A DNA stretch of 64,000 nt from Herpetosiphon geysericola (GCF_001306135.1 NZ_LGKP01000021.1:248001-312000); one strand, 5' to 3'. Numbered from the stretch's first letter, positions 17,093 through 26,523 are shown. Translations and numbers: made by a program. The notes: generated by a model not told the origin, from the sequence alone.

Positions 17093-18739
17093 GTGTCTGA
17101 GCCGACTGAACCAATGACTGGTGGAACCCAACCCCTCAATCCTGCCAACCTGTCTGAGGAGAACGAACCCTTTGCAATTGGCACGATTTTGAAGGATGTG
17201 TATCGGGTAACCGCCTTGTTGACCGATACGCCAACCCTGCGCGTGTACCGGGTTGCGCTGCTGGAACCATGGGATCATTGCGCTCGCTGTGGGGCGGCCC
17301 TGCAAGCGAACGATCAGTTTTGCGAGGAGTGCGGGTCGCAGGTCGAAGAACAAACTGCTCTGTTGCAAGAAACTCCCGCCGCCCAGCCAATAGGCGCAGC
17401 CTTGCTCGATGATTTACCAGATGATCCTGCGCGCTCAGTGTTACCAACGGTACGCGAGGTCTTTGTGGGCGAAGATTCACGCTTTGCGGTACTGCCCGAT
17501 GGCACCAGCCTTGTGCGCTTCGATAGCTTGCTCAGCGAGCCAAATACCTTTGTTGATCAAACCGATGCCATTGAGATTGGAATTCAGGTTTCGCGTGCTT
17601 TGGCCTATTTGCACCGCAATGGTTTGGCGCTCGGCCAAGTAACCTTAGCCGATTTGGCCTTGACCAACAAGCGTGAAATTAAGCTCGCTGACGCTGGGGC
17701 AATTCGCCGCTCGCAAGGCAAAGAAGATCAGATTGATGATGTTGAGCAATTGGGCTTAGTGCTCGAAAAAATGGCTGGCATTCAGCGCCATACCCGTCGC
17801 CTCGACGATGCCAACAATCCTTCGCCGCTCGATAGTGGCTTTGCCACAATTTTGAGCGATCTGCGAGCCAAACGCATCAACGATGCCAGCATTTTGGCCC
17901 AAGCTCTCGAAACCTTATTAGCCGAACAAGCCACGCCATTGAGCTTGCGGGTGCGCACTGGCTATGCCACCGATGTTGGCATGATTCGCGACCACAACGA
18001 AGATAGCGTGCTGACCTGGGATTTGCGCCTGAACTGGGATGCCAAACCAGTCAATGTTGGCTTGTATGTGGTAGCTGACGGCATGGGAGGCCACGAAGGC
18101 GGCGAGGTGGCGAGCGGGCTGGCTATCACGACCACCGCGCAAACGCTTGTCACAACCTTGCTTGACCCGCAATTGCACAATGGCCCAGTTTCAAGCAAAC
18201 ACTTGGCCGATTTGGTCAAACAAGCTGCGTTTCAAGCCAATCAAGCGGTTTATGAAGAAAGTGTGCGCCGCAAAAACGACATGGGCACAACCCTGACGAT
18301 GGCCGTTGTGGTCGGCGATCGGGCGATTGTGGGCAATGTTGGCGATAGCCGTACCTACCTCTATCGCGATGGCAAATTGCAACGCATCAGCAAAGACCAC
18401 TCGTTAGTGCAACGCCTGATCGATATTGGCCAGCTTGATCCTGATGATATTTACAATCACCCGCAACGCAACGCAATTCTCAAATCGCTTGGCGATAGCG
18501 GCGACCCTGGCACCGACACTTTTGAGGTGCAATTGCAGCCAAACGATGCGCTGTTTCTCTGCTCCGACGGGATGTGGGAGATGGTGCGCGACCCCAAAAT
18601 GGCCGAGCTATTCGCTGAACACGCCAACCCCGCCGACCTTTGCGATGCCTTGATTGCAGCGGGCAATGCTGGCGGCGGCGAAGATAACATTAGCGTGGTG
18701 GTGGTGCGTTTTGATAGCATTCCAAGCGTTGAACACTAA
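17093..18739 (+). CDS. PP2C phosphatase with zinc ribbon and degenerate kinase-like region
   Basis: A 548-residue protein starting at GTG with GAGGAG 7 bases upstream. Near residue 63 is a zinc ribbon (CARCGAALQANDQFCEECGS). Residues ~110-270 resemble a protein kinase C-lobe (IEIGIQVSRALAYLHRNG, then LADLALTNKREIKLADAGAIRR) but lack the HRD Asp and have DAG for DFG, so it is probably a pseudokinase. Residues ~286-545 are a complete PP2C Ser/Thr phosphatase: RDHNEDS, VADGMGGHEGG, GNVGDSRTYL, CSDGMWEMV and GGGEDNISVVVV carry the metal-binding Asp residues. It sits between VWA genes, 15 bases before the second, suggesting control of a phospho-signalling complex. Confidence 0.9.
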   Translation: MSEPTEPMTGGTQPLNPANLSEENEPFAIGTILKDVYRVTALLTDTPTLRVYRVALLEPWDHCARCGAALQANDQFCEECGSQVEEQTALLQETPAAQPIGAALLDDLPDDPARSVLPTVREVFVGEDSRFAVLPDGTSLVRFDSLLSEPNTFVDQTDAIEIGIQVSRALAYLHRNGLALGQVTLADLALTNKREIKLADAGAIRRSQGKEDQIDDVEQLGLVLEKMAGIQRHTRRLDDANNPSPLDSGFATILSDLRAKRINDASILAQALETLLAEQATPLSLRVRTGYATDVGMIRDHNEDSVLTWDLRLNWDAKPVNVGLYVVADGMGGHEGGEVASGLAITTTAQTLVTTLLDPQLHNGPVSSKHLADLVKQAAFQANQAVYEESVRRKNDMGTTLTMAVVVGDRAIVGNVGDSRTYLYRDGKLQRISKDHSLVQRLIDIGQLDPDDIYNHPQRNAILKSLGDSGDPGTDTFEVQLQPNDALFLCSDGMWEMVRDPKMAELFAEHANPADLCDALIAAGNAGGGEDNISVVVVRFDSIPSVEH

Positions 18740-18754
18740 GTTGAGGACCAAATA

Positions 18755-20002
18755 ATGACTGAACCTGTAGCACTTTCAGCAGTTTGGAGCCGCGAACCAT
18801 TGCCAAGCGGCACAAGCCAAGTTAATTATGTTTTGATTCAGGCCAAGCCCGACCATGTGCCGACTGTACAAGCGGCTCCGCCACTCAATTTCTGTTTGGT
18901 GCTCGATCGCTCTGGCTCGATGGCTGGCGATAAAATTCAACATTTGCGCGAAGCTGTGCGCGAAATCGTGGCTAATTTGCGGCCAATCGATGCAGTCAGC
19001 ATTGTGCTGTTCGATGATACGCTCGAAGTGTTGGTGCCAGCCCGTTTGGCCGACGACGTACCAGCCTTGCAAAACGCCATCGAATCGATTGGCGAGCAAG
19101 GCGGCACTGCCATGTCGTTGGGCTTGCAAGCTGGCCTCACCGAGTTGCAAAAATTCCAAGCCGCCGATCGGGTTGGGCGGGTGTTGCTCTTGACCGACGG
19201 CCAAACTTGGGGTGATGAAGCTACCTGCCGCGATCTGGCCAAGCAAATTGGCGATCTCGGCGTTTCAATCACGGCGCTCGGCTTAGGCACCGAATGGAAC
19301 GAAGCTTTGCTCGACGATTTGGCCGCCGCATCCAACGGCGAATCGGATTATATTGCCGACCCCAGCCAAATTAGCAAGTATTTTCAACAAACCTTGCAAA
19401 GCGCCCAAACTACCACCGTGGTCAACGCGCGCTTGTTACTGCGCTTGTTGCCCGGGGTCACGCCACGAGCGGTCTATCGCGTCCAGCCAAGCATCGCCAA
19501 CCTTGGTTATAAGCCAATTGGCGAGCGCGAAGTCACGGTCAGCATCGGCGAAATTGCTGGCGATGGCGCAAGCGTCTTGGTCGATTTGATGCTGCCAGAG
19601 CGTGAAGCAGGCACATTTCGCATTGCCCAAGCAGAATTACAATACGATGCGCCAGTGCTGGGCATTAAAGAAGCCAAGCTCAAAATCGATATTCCATTGA
19701 GCTTCAGCGTCGATCCCAAGGCCAGCGTGGTTAATCCGCCAATTATGAATACGGTCGAAAAAGTTACCGCCTTCAAATTGCAAACCCGAGCGCTTTCCGA
19801 GGCCGAGGCGGGCAATATTGGCAGCGCAACCCAAAAATTGCGGGCTGCAGCAACGCGCTTGCTCGATTTGGGCGAAACTGAATTAGCCCAAACGATGGAG
19901 CAAAGCGCCCAGCAGCTTGAGGCTGGTGGTCAAATTGATGCCGCCGATCAAAAAGCCCTGCGCTACGCCACCCGCAAACTAACCCAAAAACTCGAAGATT
20001 AA
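18755..20002 (+). CDS. VWA-domain protein 2 of the cluster
   Basis: A 415-residue cytoplasmic protein. The VWA domain (~40-210) has a perfect MIDAS: DRSGS in VLDRSGSMAGDK, GGTAMS and LLTDGQTWGDE. Next come a beta region (VNARLLLRLLPGVTPRAVYRV) and the shared C-terminal helical segment VEKVTAFKLQTRALSEAEAGNIGSATQ with ATRKLTQKL at the end. Starts 15 bases after the PP2C stop with a GAGGA site, so translation follows directly. It is closely related to VWA 3 throughout and more distantly to VWA 1, indicating local duplication. Confidence 0.88.
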   Translation: MTEPVALSAVWSREPLPSGTSQVNYVLIQAKPDHVPTVQAAPPLNFCLVLDRSGSMAGDKIQHLREAVREIVANLRPIDAVSIVLFDDTLEVLVPARLADDVPALQNAIESIGEQGGTAMSLGLQAGLTELQKFQAADRVGRVLLLTDGQTWGDEATCRDLAKQIGDLGVSITALGLGTEWNEALLDDLAAASNGESDYIADPSQISKYFQQTLQSAQTTTVVNARLLLRLLPGVTPRAVYRVQPSIANLGYKPIGEREVTVSIGEIAGDGASVLVDLMLPEREAGTFRIAQAELQYDAPVLGIKEAKLKIDIPLSFSVDPKASVVNPPIMNTVEKVTAFKLQTRALSEAEAGNIGSATQKLRAAATRLLDLGETELAQTMEQSAQQLEAGGQIDAADQKALRYATRKLTQKLED

Positions 20003-20005
20003 CGC

Positions 20006-20093
20006 AGAACAAAGAGCATAGAGCATAGAACATATTAAACGTAGGATCGCAAACACGCACTATTTATGTTCTATGCTCTTTGTTCTATGTTCT
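20006..20093 (+). repeat. Long inverted repeat between VWA 2 and VWA 3
   Basis: Arms 20006-20034 and 20065-20093 are near-complementary over 29 bases, both made of AGAACA / GAGCATAGAACATA words, with a 30-base loop. In the operon mRNA they would form a long hairpin that ends 4 bases before the VWA 3 ribosome site. The same words recur singly near 26131, 41111 and 45727. Confidence 0.8.
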
Positions 20094-20109
20094 CTATAAG
20101 GAGATCACC

Positions 20110-21375
20110 ATGGCTGGTGAAGTTCAATTGACTGGTACGTTGGCTCGTCCGGCGTTGCCAGCCCTCCCAACCCAGCAGGTTGTCTATTTGCTGCTGGATA
20201 TTACGGCAACGCCAGCGGTTGCCCACGTTCAAATGCCGGTTAATGTGGGCTTCGTGCTCGACCATAGCGGCTCGATGAAGGGCGACAAAATGCGCTGTGT
20301 ACGCGAAGCTACTCAACGCGCCTTGGGCCTGATGGGGCCACAAGATATTGTCTCGGTCGTGATTTTTGATCATCGCCGCGAAACCATTATCAGTGCCCAG
20401 CCAGTGCATAACGTGGCAGCACTGCAAGCAGAAGTTGGCAAAATCAAGGATGCAGGCGGCACGAAAATCGCGCCTGCGCTTGAGGCAGCCTTAAACGAAG
20501 TGCGGCGCAGCCAAAATACCAACACAATTAGCCGCATTATTTTGCTAACCGACGGCCAAACCGAGGGCGAACGCGATTGTTTGCGCTTGGCCGAGGAAAT
20601 TGGCAAGGCCAACGTGCCCCTAACCGCGCTTGGGGTTGGCGACGATTGGAACGAAGATCTGTTGATTGAAATGGCCAATCGTTCGGGCGGGGTCGCCGAG
20701 TATTTCAGCAATCCCAACGATATTGCTTCGTTCTTCCAAGGTGCGGTGCAGCAAGCCCAATCGGCAGTGGTGCAAAACGCCGCTTTGACCTTGCGCTTCG
20801 TGCAGGGCGTTGAGCCACGGGCGCTGTGGCAAGTAACGCCATTAATCCAACAATTAGCCTATCGCCCAATTAGCGATCGCGCGGTTGGCGTGAGCCTTGG
20901 CGACGTTTCCAAAGACGAACATCGCATGGTGCTGATCGAAATGCTGGTTGATCCCAAGCAGGCTGGCCAATATCGGTTGGGCCAAATCGAGGTCAACTAC
21001 GACATTCCCCAAATGCAAATTGTGGGCGAAAAAGCCCGCTACGATGTGATGTTGAATTTTGTGGCCGACCCAACCCAAGCAACTACCGTTGTACCGCAAG
21101 TGATGAACATTGTCGAAAAAGTCAGCGCCCACAAGCTGCAAACCCGCGCCTTAGAAGATTTGGCCGAGGGCAACATTGGCGCAGCGACCCAAAAGTTACA
21201 AGGCGCGGTCACTCGCTTGCTCAACCAAGGCGAAACCGACCTCGCCCAAACCATGCAGCAAGAAATCGAAAACTTGCAACAGAATGGTCAAATGACCTCA
21301 GCAGGCCAAAAAACAATCAAATTTGGTACCCGCAAAACCGTGCGGCTCAGCGATTTGGATCTCCCAAAAAGCTAG
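20110..21375 (+). CDS. VWA-domain protein 3 of the cluster
   Basis: A 421-residue cytoplasmic protein. VWA domain (~40-205) with MIDAS residues in VLDHSGSMKGDK, GGTKIAPAL and LLTDGQTEGE, then a beta region (LTLRFVQGVEPRALWQV) and the C-terminal segment VEKVSAHKLQTRALEDLAEGN shared with VWA 2. The start at 20110 has AAGGAG 6 bases upstream; the ATG at 20080 lies inside the right arm of the inverted repeat and is rejected. It is the last gene of the cluster and is followed by another inverted repeat facing the convergent TspO-like gene. Confidence 0.9.
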   Translation: MAGEVQLTGTLARPALPALPTQQVVYLLLDITATPAVAHVQMPVNVGFVLDHSGSMKGDKMRCVREATQRALGLMGPQDIVSVVIFDHRRETIISAQPVHNVAALQAEVGKIKDAGGTKIAPALEAALNEVRRSQNTNTISRIILLTDGQTEGERDCLRLAEEIGKANVPLTALGVGDDWNEDLLIEMANRSGGVAEYFSNPNDIASFFQGAVQQAQSAVVQNAALTLRFVQGVEPRALWQVTPLIQQLAYRPISDRAVGVSLGDVSKDEHRMVLIEMLVDPKQAGQYRLGQIEVNYDIPQMQIVGEKARYDVMLNFVADPTQATTVVPQVMNIVEKVSAHKLQTRALEDLAEGNIGAATQKLQGAVTRLLNQGETDLAQTMQQEIENLQQNGQMTSAGQKTIKFGTRKTVRLSDLDLPKS

Positions 21376-21455
21376 GAACCGCTAAGATCGCGAAGAGCAC
21401 GAAGGATCTTCATGCAAAGATTTCTTCGTGCTCTTCGTGTTCTTCGTGGTTTCAA
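21376..21455. repeat. CACGAAG-type repeat in inverted form, copy 2
   Basis: ACCGCTAAGATCGCGAAGAGCACGAAGGA faces its imperfect complement (TTCTTCGTGCTCTTCGTG then TTCTTCGTGGTTT), arms of about 30 bases around a 16-base loop. It fills the gap between two convergent genes and could act as a bidirectional terminator. Confidence 0.75.
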
Positions 21456-22229
21456 TTACGCTAACGCTTTACGACCTTGGGTTGGTAATTTACGAATCAC
21501 AGCCAGCACAATCAACACTGCAATAGCCACAGCCGCGACGATTGCTGCACCCATCACGACCGGAAACGCTGCTTGTTTGACCGCAATCCCGATAAAGGCC
21601 CACAACAACACTGCATCATAGGCAACATCGCGTTGGCGCAAGGTGATGAAGGCTGCCAAACAGACCCCAATCACCAACAAAATCACCGTCCAAACTGAAT
21701 CGCTGAGCGGGCCACCGCGCCAACCAGCATCATAGAGCGCAATTGTGGCGTTGGCGATGGTTGCGACCGTGGCCCAACCCAGATAGATTGAAAACGGCGT
21801 GTGAATCAACCAGCGATCAGCGTTGCTGGCATTGGCGCGCAGGCTGCTCAAACGGCGGTAAATCGTAATCAACGACACCAGCAAGCCCACAATCAACACG
21901 ATCGTGAGGGGGAATTGCAAATAGTGCCAGGCGAAAAGCCAGCTGCAATTAAACGCACACGAAGCCACAAACCACCAGCCAATTTTGGCCACAGCAGGAT
22001 TATTGGCCTGCTTGGGCAGCGCTTGGTAAATTGCAAACGCACTGAGGCCCAAATAAATCAAGCCCCAAATGCTGAACACATAGCCAGCAGGCACAAACCG
22101 CACCGGAAAACCATCGGAGATCGAGCCAGTGTCAAGGCCATTAAACGGCAGGATGTTGGCCAAAGCGTTGACAATGATTGTGGAAATAATCGCCGCAACA
22201 TTGGCAAAGCGCAAAACTTTGCTGTTCAT
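21456..22229 (-). CDS. TspO/MBR-like (tryptophan-rich sensory protein) membrane protein
   Basis: A 257-residue membrane protein with about seven hydrophobic helices. The segment FVPAGYVFSIWGLIYLGL matches the PPxxVFxxVWxxLY-type signature of long TspO-related proteins, and later helices hold NCSWLFAWHYLQF, FSIYLGWATVATIANAT and similar Trp-rich parts. TspO proteins bind porphyrins or sterols, but this long branch is poorly understood. AAGGAG lies 6 bases before the ATG. It diverges from the acyl-CoA carboxylase genes and converges on VWA 3. Confidence 0.82.
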   Translation of the reverse strand: MNSKVLRFANVAAIISTIIVNALANILPFNGLDTGSISDGFPVRFVPAGYVFSIWGLIYLGLSAFAIYQALPKQANNPAVAKIGWWFVASCAFNCSWLFAWHYLQFPLTIVLIVGLLVSLITIYRRLSSLRANASNADRWLIHTPFSIYLGWATVATIANATIALYDAGWRGGPLSDSVWTVILLVIGVCLAAFITLRQRDVAYDAVLLWAFIGIAVKQAAFPVVMGAAIVAAVAIAVLIVLAVIRKLPTQGRKALA

Positions 22230-22303
22230 CAGAGACTCCTTATTTCGTTATTTTCTACTTGCTCTGATTACTTCAACGCAAAGGCTGTGCCATTGGATGT
22301 ATA

Positions 22304-22332
22304 TTGGCAGCGTCCGCCGAGTGCAGTATAAT
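22304..22332 (+). promoter_or_regulatory. Promoter of the acyl-CoA carboxylase operon
   Basis: TTGGCA (22304-22309), exactly 17 bases, perfect TATAAT (22327-22332). Only 6 bases separate the -10 box from the ATG at 22339, so transcription should begin at or next to the A of the start codon. Confidence 0.8.
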
Positions 22333-22338
22333 AGCCCT

Positions 22339-22596
22339 ATGAAGATGATTGTGACAAGCGCAACAATGCCTAGCGATGAAGAACTAGCGGCACTCAGTGT
22401 GGCCGTTGTGAGCGTTTTGGCCGCTGCTGAAGCCGAGCCTGCGATTGCAATCGCGGCCAATACGTGGCATGCCTCAGCCAAACTTTCACGCCAAGGCCTA
22501 CGTCCTGCTCGCACTGGGGTTCAACCACGCTGGGCCACGATCGAACGCCTGCGCCGCCGCGCAGCAGGCGGTTTTTACGGCATTACGGGGCTCTAA
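22339..22596 (+). CDS. Small acyl-CoA carboxylase epsilon-like subunit
   Basis: An 85-residue protein. The part MPSDEELAALSVAVVSVLAAAEAEP matches the opening of actinobacterial acyl-CoA carboxylase epsilon subunits (GNPTxEELAALxAVL), and a downstream NTWHASAKLSRQGLRP plus W resembles their WaxxxR tail. Such small proteins tether or activate the carboxyltransferase. The next gene encodes the biotin carboxylase/BCCP subunit, which supports this. No ribosome site is present; the promoter predicts a leaderless mRNA starting at this ATG. The alternative start is the internal ATG at 22366. Family assignment is moderate because the proteins are short. Confidence 0.65.
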   Translation: MKMIVTSATMPSDEELAALSVAVVSVLAAAEAEPAIAIAANTWHASAKLSRQGLRPARTGVQPRWATIERLRRRAAGGFYGITGL

Positions 22597-22653
22597 TTTC
22601 GCATACGGCAATGATTAAAGACTTGCCATAGCACAATGGAGTTGCAACGGCAT

Positions 22654-24417
22654 ATGAGTTTCGATACAGTGCTGATCGCCAATCGTGGCGAGATTGCCCT
22701 GCGCGTGATGCGGGCATGCAAGGAATTAGGTTTACGCACCGTCGCCGTCTATTCAGAAGCGGATCGCGATGCGCTTCACGTTCGCTATGCAGACGATGCG
22801 TTTTTGATCGGCCCCCCGCCAGCAGTTCAAAGTTATTTGCAAACTGAAACTATCCTCGATGTGGCGCGACGCAGTGGCGCTGGCGCGATTCACCCTGGCT
22901 ACGGCTTTCTCTCGGAAAATACCGATTTTGTGCGCACTTGTGATGCGGCGGGCATTGCCTTTATTGGGCCAACCGCTGATGCCATGGATTTGATGGGTGG
23001 GAAGATTCACGCTCGTCAAGTGGCTTTGCGCGCTCATGTGCCGCTGGTGCCAGGCACAACCGAAGCCGTCGAAAGTGTCGCTGAAGCCTTGCGCCTTGGC
23101 GAAGAATATGGTTATCCGATTGCGATCAAGGCCAGTGCAGGCGGCGGCGGGCGCGGCTTGAAAGTCGCCTACAGCGCCGAAGAAGTTGAATTTGCCTTTG
23201 AAAGCGCTCGTCGTGAAGCAGAAGCAGCCTTCAAAAATGGCGAATTATTTGTTGAAAAATATGTGCTTGATCCCCGCCACATTGAAATTCAAGTGCTAGC
23301 CGACCAATATGGCAATGTGGTCTATCTTGGCGAGCGCGATTGCTCGGTGCAACGGCGCCACCAAAAATTGATTGAAGAAACGCCCTCGCCAGCGGTTTCG
23401 CCCGAATTGCGTAGCGCCATGGGCGAATGTGCCTTGCGTTTGTGCCGCGAAACCAAGTATGTTGGCGCTGGCACATTGGAGTTTTTACTTGCTCCCGATG
23501 GTCAATTTTATTTCCTTGAAATGAACACACGGATTCAAGTTGAGCATACTGTGACCGAAATGGTGACGGGCATCGATTTAGTGCAAGCCCAGATTCGCAT
23601 CGCTCAAGGCGAAAAGCTCTGGTTCAGCCAAGAAGAAATTCAGTTACGCGGCCATTCGATCCAATGTCGAATCAACGCCGAGGATGCGGCTGCTGGCTTT
23701 CGGCCTGCGCTGGGCACGATTAGCGCCTACAACGAGCCAAAAGGCTATGGCGTGCGGGTTGATGCTGGGGTTGAGCAAGGCACAGTCATTCCGCCATATT
23801 ATGATTCGATGCTGGCCAAATTGGTGACGTGGGGTGCAACCCGCAGCGAGGCCTTGCAACGCATGCGTCGTGCGCTCAACGATTACACCATCGAAGGCAT
23901 TACCACGGTGATTCCGTTTCATAAATTGGCCTTGGCCGAGCCAGCCTTTGAGCATGGCGATGTGACGGTGAGCTTTATTCCGCGCTATTTGGAAGAAAAA
24001 CTCAAGCAATTGCCAAGCGCAACGCCAAGCGCAACCGAGCCAGCAAGCGAGCAACCAAGCCGCGAACTGACGGTTGAGGTCAACGGACGGCGCTTTACGG
24101 TGCGAGTTGCTGGCGAAGGCTTGAATGCGCCTGTTGCCAACACCAAAGCGGCTGCACCAACGCGGCGAAGCGTCAACAAAAAGCGCGAAGTTGCGACAGA
24201 TCCCAATGCAGTGATTTGCCCAATTCAAGGTACAATTGTGGCGATTAAAACCAGCGTTGGCGCAACCGTCGAGGCTGGCCAAGTGGTGTTTGTCGTCGAA
24301 GCAATGAAGATGGAGAACGAAATCGCAACGCCACGGGCTGGGACAATTGCTACACTGAATGGCGAGGTCGGCAAGAGCATCGAAGCAGGCAGCGTTCTCG
24401 CAACACTTGAAGCATAA
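22654..24417 (+). CDS. Acetyl/propionyl-CoA carboxylase alpha chain (biotin carboxylase + BCCP)
   Basis: A 587-residue protein. Residues ~1-450 are biotin carboxylase: FDTVLIANRGEIALRVMRACKELG, HPGYGFLSEN, the ATP-grasp loop KASAGGGGRGLK and EMNTRIQVEHTVTE. After an Ala/Pro/Ser linker comes a biotinyl domain with EAMKMENE, the Lys (~552) being biotinylated. It carboxylates biotin with bicarbonate and ATP; a separate carboxyltransferase, not in this window, then makes malonyl- or methylmalonyl-CoA. It may serve fatty acid synthesis. The start at 22654 fits the family; an ATG at 22636 would add MELQRH. GGAG lies 12 bases before 22654, so the start is uncertain. Confidence 0.92.
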   Translation: MSFDTVLIANRGEIALRVMRACKELGLRTVAVYSEADRDALHVRYADDAFLIGPPPAVQSYLQTETILDVARRSGAGAIHPGYGFLSENTDFVRTCDAAGIAFIGPTADAMDLMGGKIHARQVALRAHVPLVPGTTEAVESVAEALRLGEEYGYPIAIKASAGGGGRGLKVAYSAEEVEFAFESARREAEAAFKNGELFVEKYVLDPRHIEIQVLADQYGNVVYLGERDCSVQRRHQKLIEETPSPAVSPELRSAMGECALRLCRETKYVGAGTLEFLLAPDGQFYFLEMNTRIQVEHTVTEMVTGIDLVQAQIRIAQGEKLWFSQEEIQLRGHSIQCRINAEDAAAGFRPALGTISAYNEPKGYGVRVDAGVEQGTVIPPYYDSMLAKLVTWGATRSEALQRMRRALNDYTIEGITTVIPFHKLALAEPAFEHGDVTVSFIPRYLEEKLKQLPSATPSATEPASEQPSRELTVEVNGRRFTVRVAGEGLNAPVANTKAAAPTRRSVNKKREVATDPNAVICPIQGTIVAIKTSVGATVEAGQVVFVVEAMKMENEIATPRAGTIATLNGEVGKSIEAGSVLATLEA

Positions 24418-24424
24418 ATACCCA

Positions 24425-24560
24425 TAACCGCGAAGAGCGCGAAGAACATGAATCGAGATCAGGGGTCAGGGGTTAAGAATCAGGAGCGATAATCCAAATG
24501 GCCAACCTAAAACTCTGTGCCAAATAAACCTTCGTGCTCTTCGTGTCCTTCGTGGTTAAA
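24425..24560. repeat. Intergenic repeat mosaic, copy 3 (inverted pair)
   Basis: ACCGCGAAGAGCGCGAAGAACATGAA (from ~24428) faces CTTCGTGCTCTTCGTG-TCCTTCGTGGTT (~24531-24556); between them is a GATCAGGGGTCAGGGGTTAAG word. It separates the carboxylase gene from mdh. Confidence 0.7.
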
Positions 24561-24584
24561 TAAAAAATCGGTTAAGGAGCAAGC

Positions 24585-25599
<1,015 letters not shown>

Positions 25600-25618
25600 T
25601 CGGTCGTTTGCTTACAAG

Positions 25619-25651
25619 CAGCGCTGTGGCTAAAAACCACAGCGCTTTTTT
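25619..25651 (+). terminator. mdh terminator
   Basis: AGCGCTGTGG / CCACAGCGCT, a 10-bp perfect stem with a 7-base loop and a run of six T, 20 bases after the mdh stop and 3 bases before the next ATG. Confidence 0.95.
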
Positions 25652-25653
25652 AA

Positions 25654-26100
25654 ATGATGAAGCTCGAAACTGCCCAATCAGCCCGCGTGCGTGGCGATTA
25701 TGCCAGCGCTATGCGAATTTTGAATCAATTACTCGCTGCCGATCAGGCCGATCTTGCGGTGCTAGTTGAGCGTGGGCGGGTCTATGCAGAATTAAACGAT
25801 CGCGAACAAGCCCAAGCGCATTTTGAACAAGTATCGTTCGCCGACCCCAATGGCGAGCTTGGTGATGCAGCGCGAACTGAATTATTGCGTTTGCTGGCTC
25901 CGCCCAAAGTGCTGTTTGCGCCACGCCGCAGCCAGCCAACAGAAGTCAAAACCCCGCCCAACCCATGGGCCTTGCGCCTTGTGCTCGTTTTAGTCTTGAT
26001 TAGCATGCTTTGCTCGATTGCAGGCATTGGCCTCACCCGCAAGAATGTGCAACAACGCTTTATTCAACCTACGCCCAGCCAAATGATGATAGATCGATGA
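25654..26100 (+). CDS. Small TPR protein with C-terminal membrane anchor
   Basis: A 148-residue protein. The N-terminal ~75 residues form two TPR-like helical pairs (SARVRGDYASAMRILNQLLAADQADLAVLVERGRVYAEL), followed by a Pro-rich stretch, one membrane helix (ALRLVLVLVLISMLCSIAGIGL) and a short tail. It starts directly after the mdh terminator with no ribosome site, so expression may rely on read-through or on a promoter I do not see. Function unknown; likely a tail-anchored cytoplasmic protein. Confidence 0.7.
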   Translation: MMKLETAQSARVRGDYASAMRILNQLLAADQADLAVLVERGRVYAELNDREQAQAHFEQVSFADPNGELGDAARTELLRLLAPPKVLFAPRRSQPTEVKTPPNPWALRLVLVLVLISMLCSIAGIGLTRKNVQQRFIQPTPSQMMIDR

Positions 26101-26523
26101 ATTATGAAGGATGAATTATGAGGGATGAAAGAACAGAGAACATAGGGAAAGGAGATAAGGTGTTGGGGATTGGGGATCGGACTATGGCCTAGCGGAACAA
26201 TGATTGGCATTTTCAAGCATCATCCGCCAGCCCAAAGCCTACAGTATAGCCCGGATTCCTCTGCGCCTCTGCGTTACATTAATTGATCCACGAAGCGCAC
26301 GAAGGAAGAAACCGCGAAGCACGCGAAGAGCGCCAAGATTAAGTTTTTTCGCCACAGATTGCCACAGATTGATTTGATTATGCTTCTATATCTAACGCCC
26401 ATAACCCCCAGCCCTGATTCCTCTGCGTTAATCGTCCTTTCCACCAAATCTCAGCTCGCCAATAGCCTACAAGCCCAACCCCCAACCCCTGCCTCCCAAC
26501 CCCTAGCCCCTGATCCCCGAACC
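26101..26523. repeat. Gene-free repeat mosaic, copy 4
   Basis: About 420 bases with no credible gene. In order: an AGAACATAGGGA word, GGGGATTGGGGATC words, CTCTGCGCCTCTGCGTTA, CCACGAAGCGCACGAAGGA plus ACCGCGAAGCACGCGAAGAG, GCCACAGATTGCCACAGATT, and a CCCCAACCCC-rich stretch near 26480-26520. The same words recur in other gaps. Confidence 0.75.

Noticed and set aside
25900-26100. mdh and the small TPR gene as one operon
   Set aside because: A strong terminator lies between them, 3 bases before the second start; co-transcription would need read-through.
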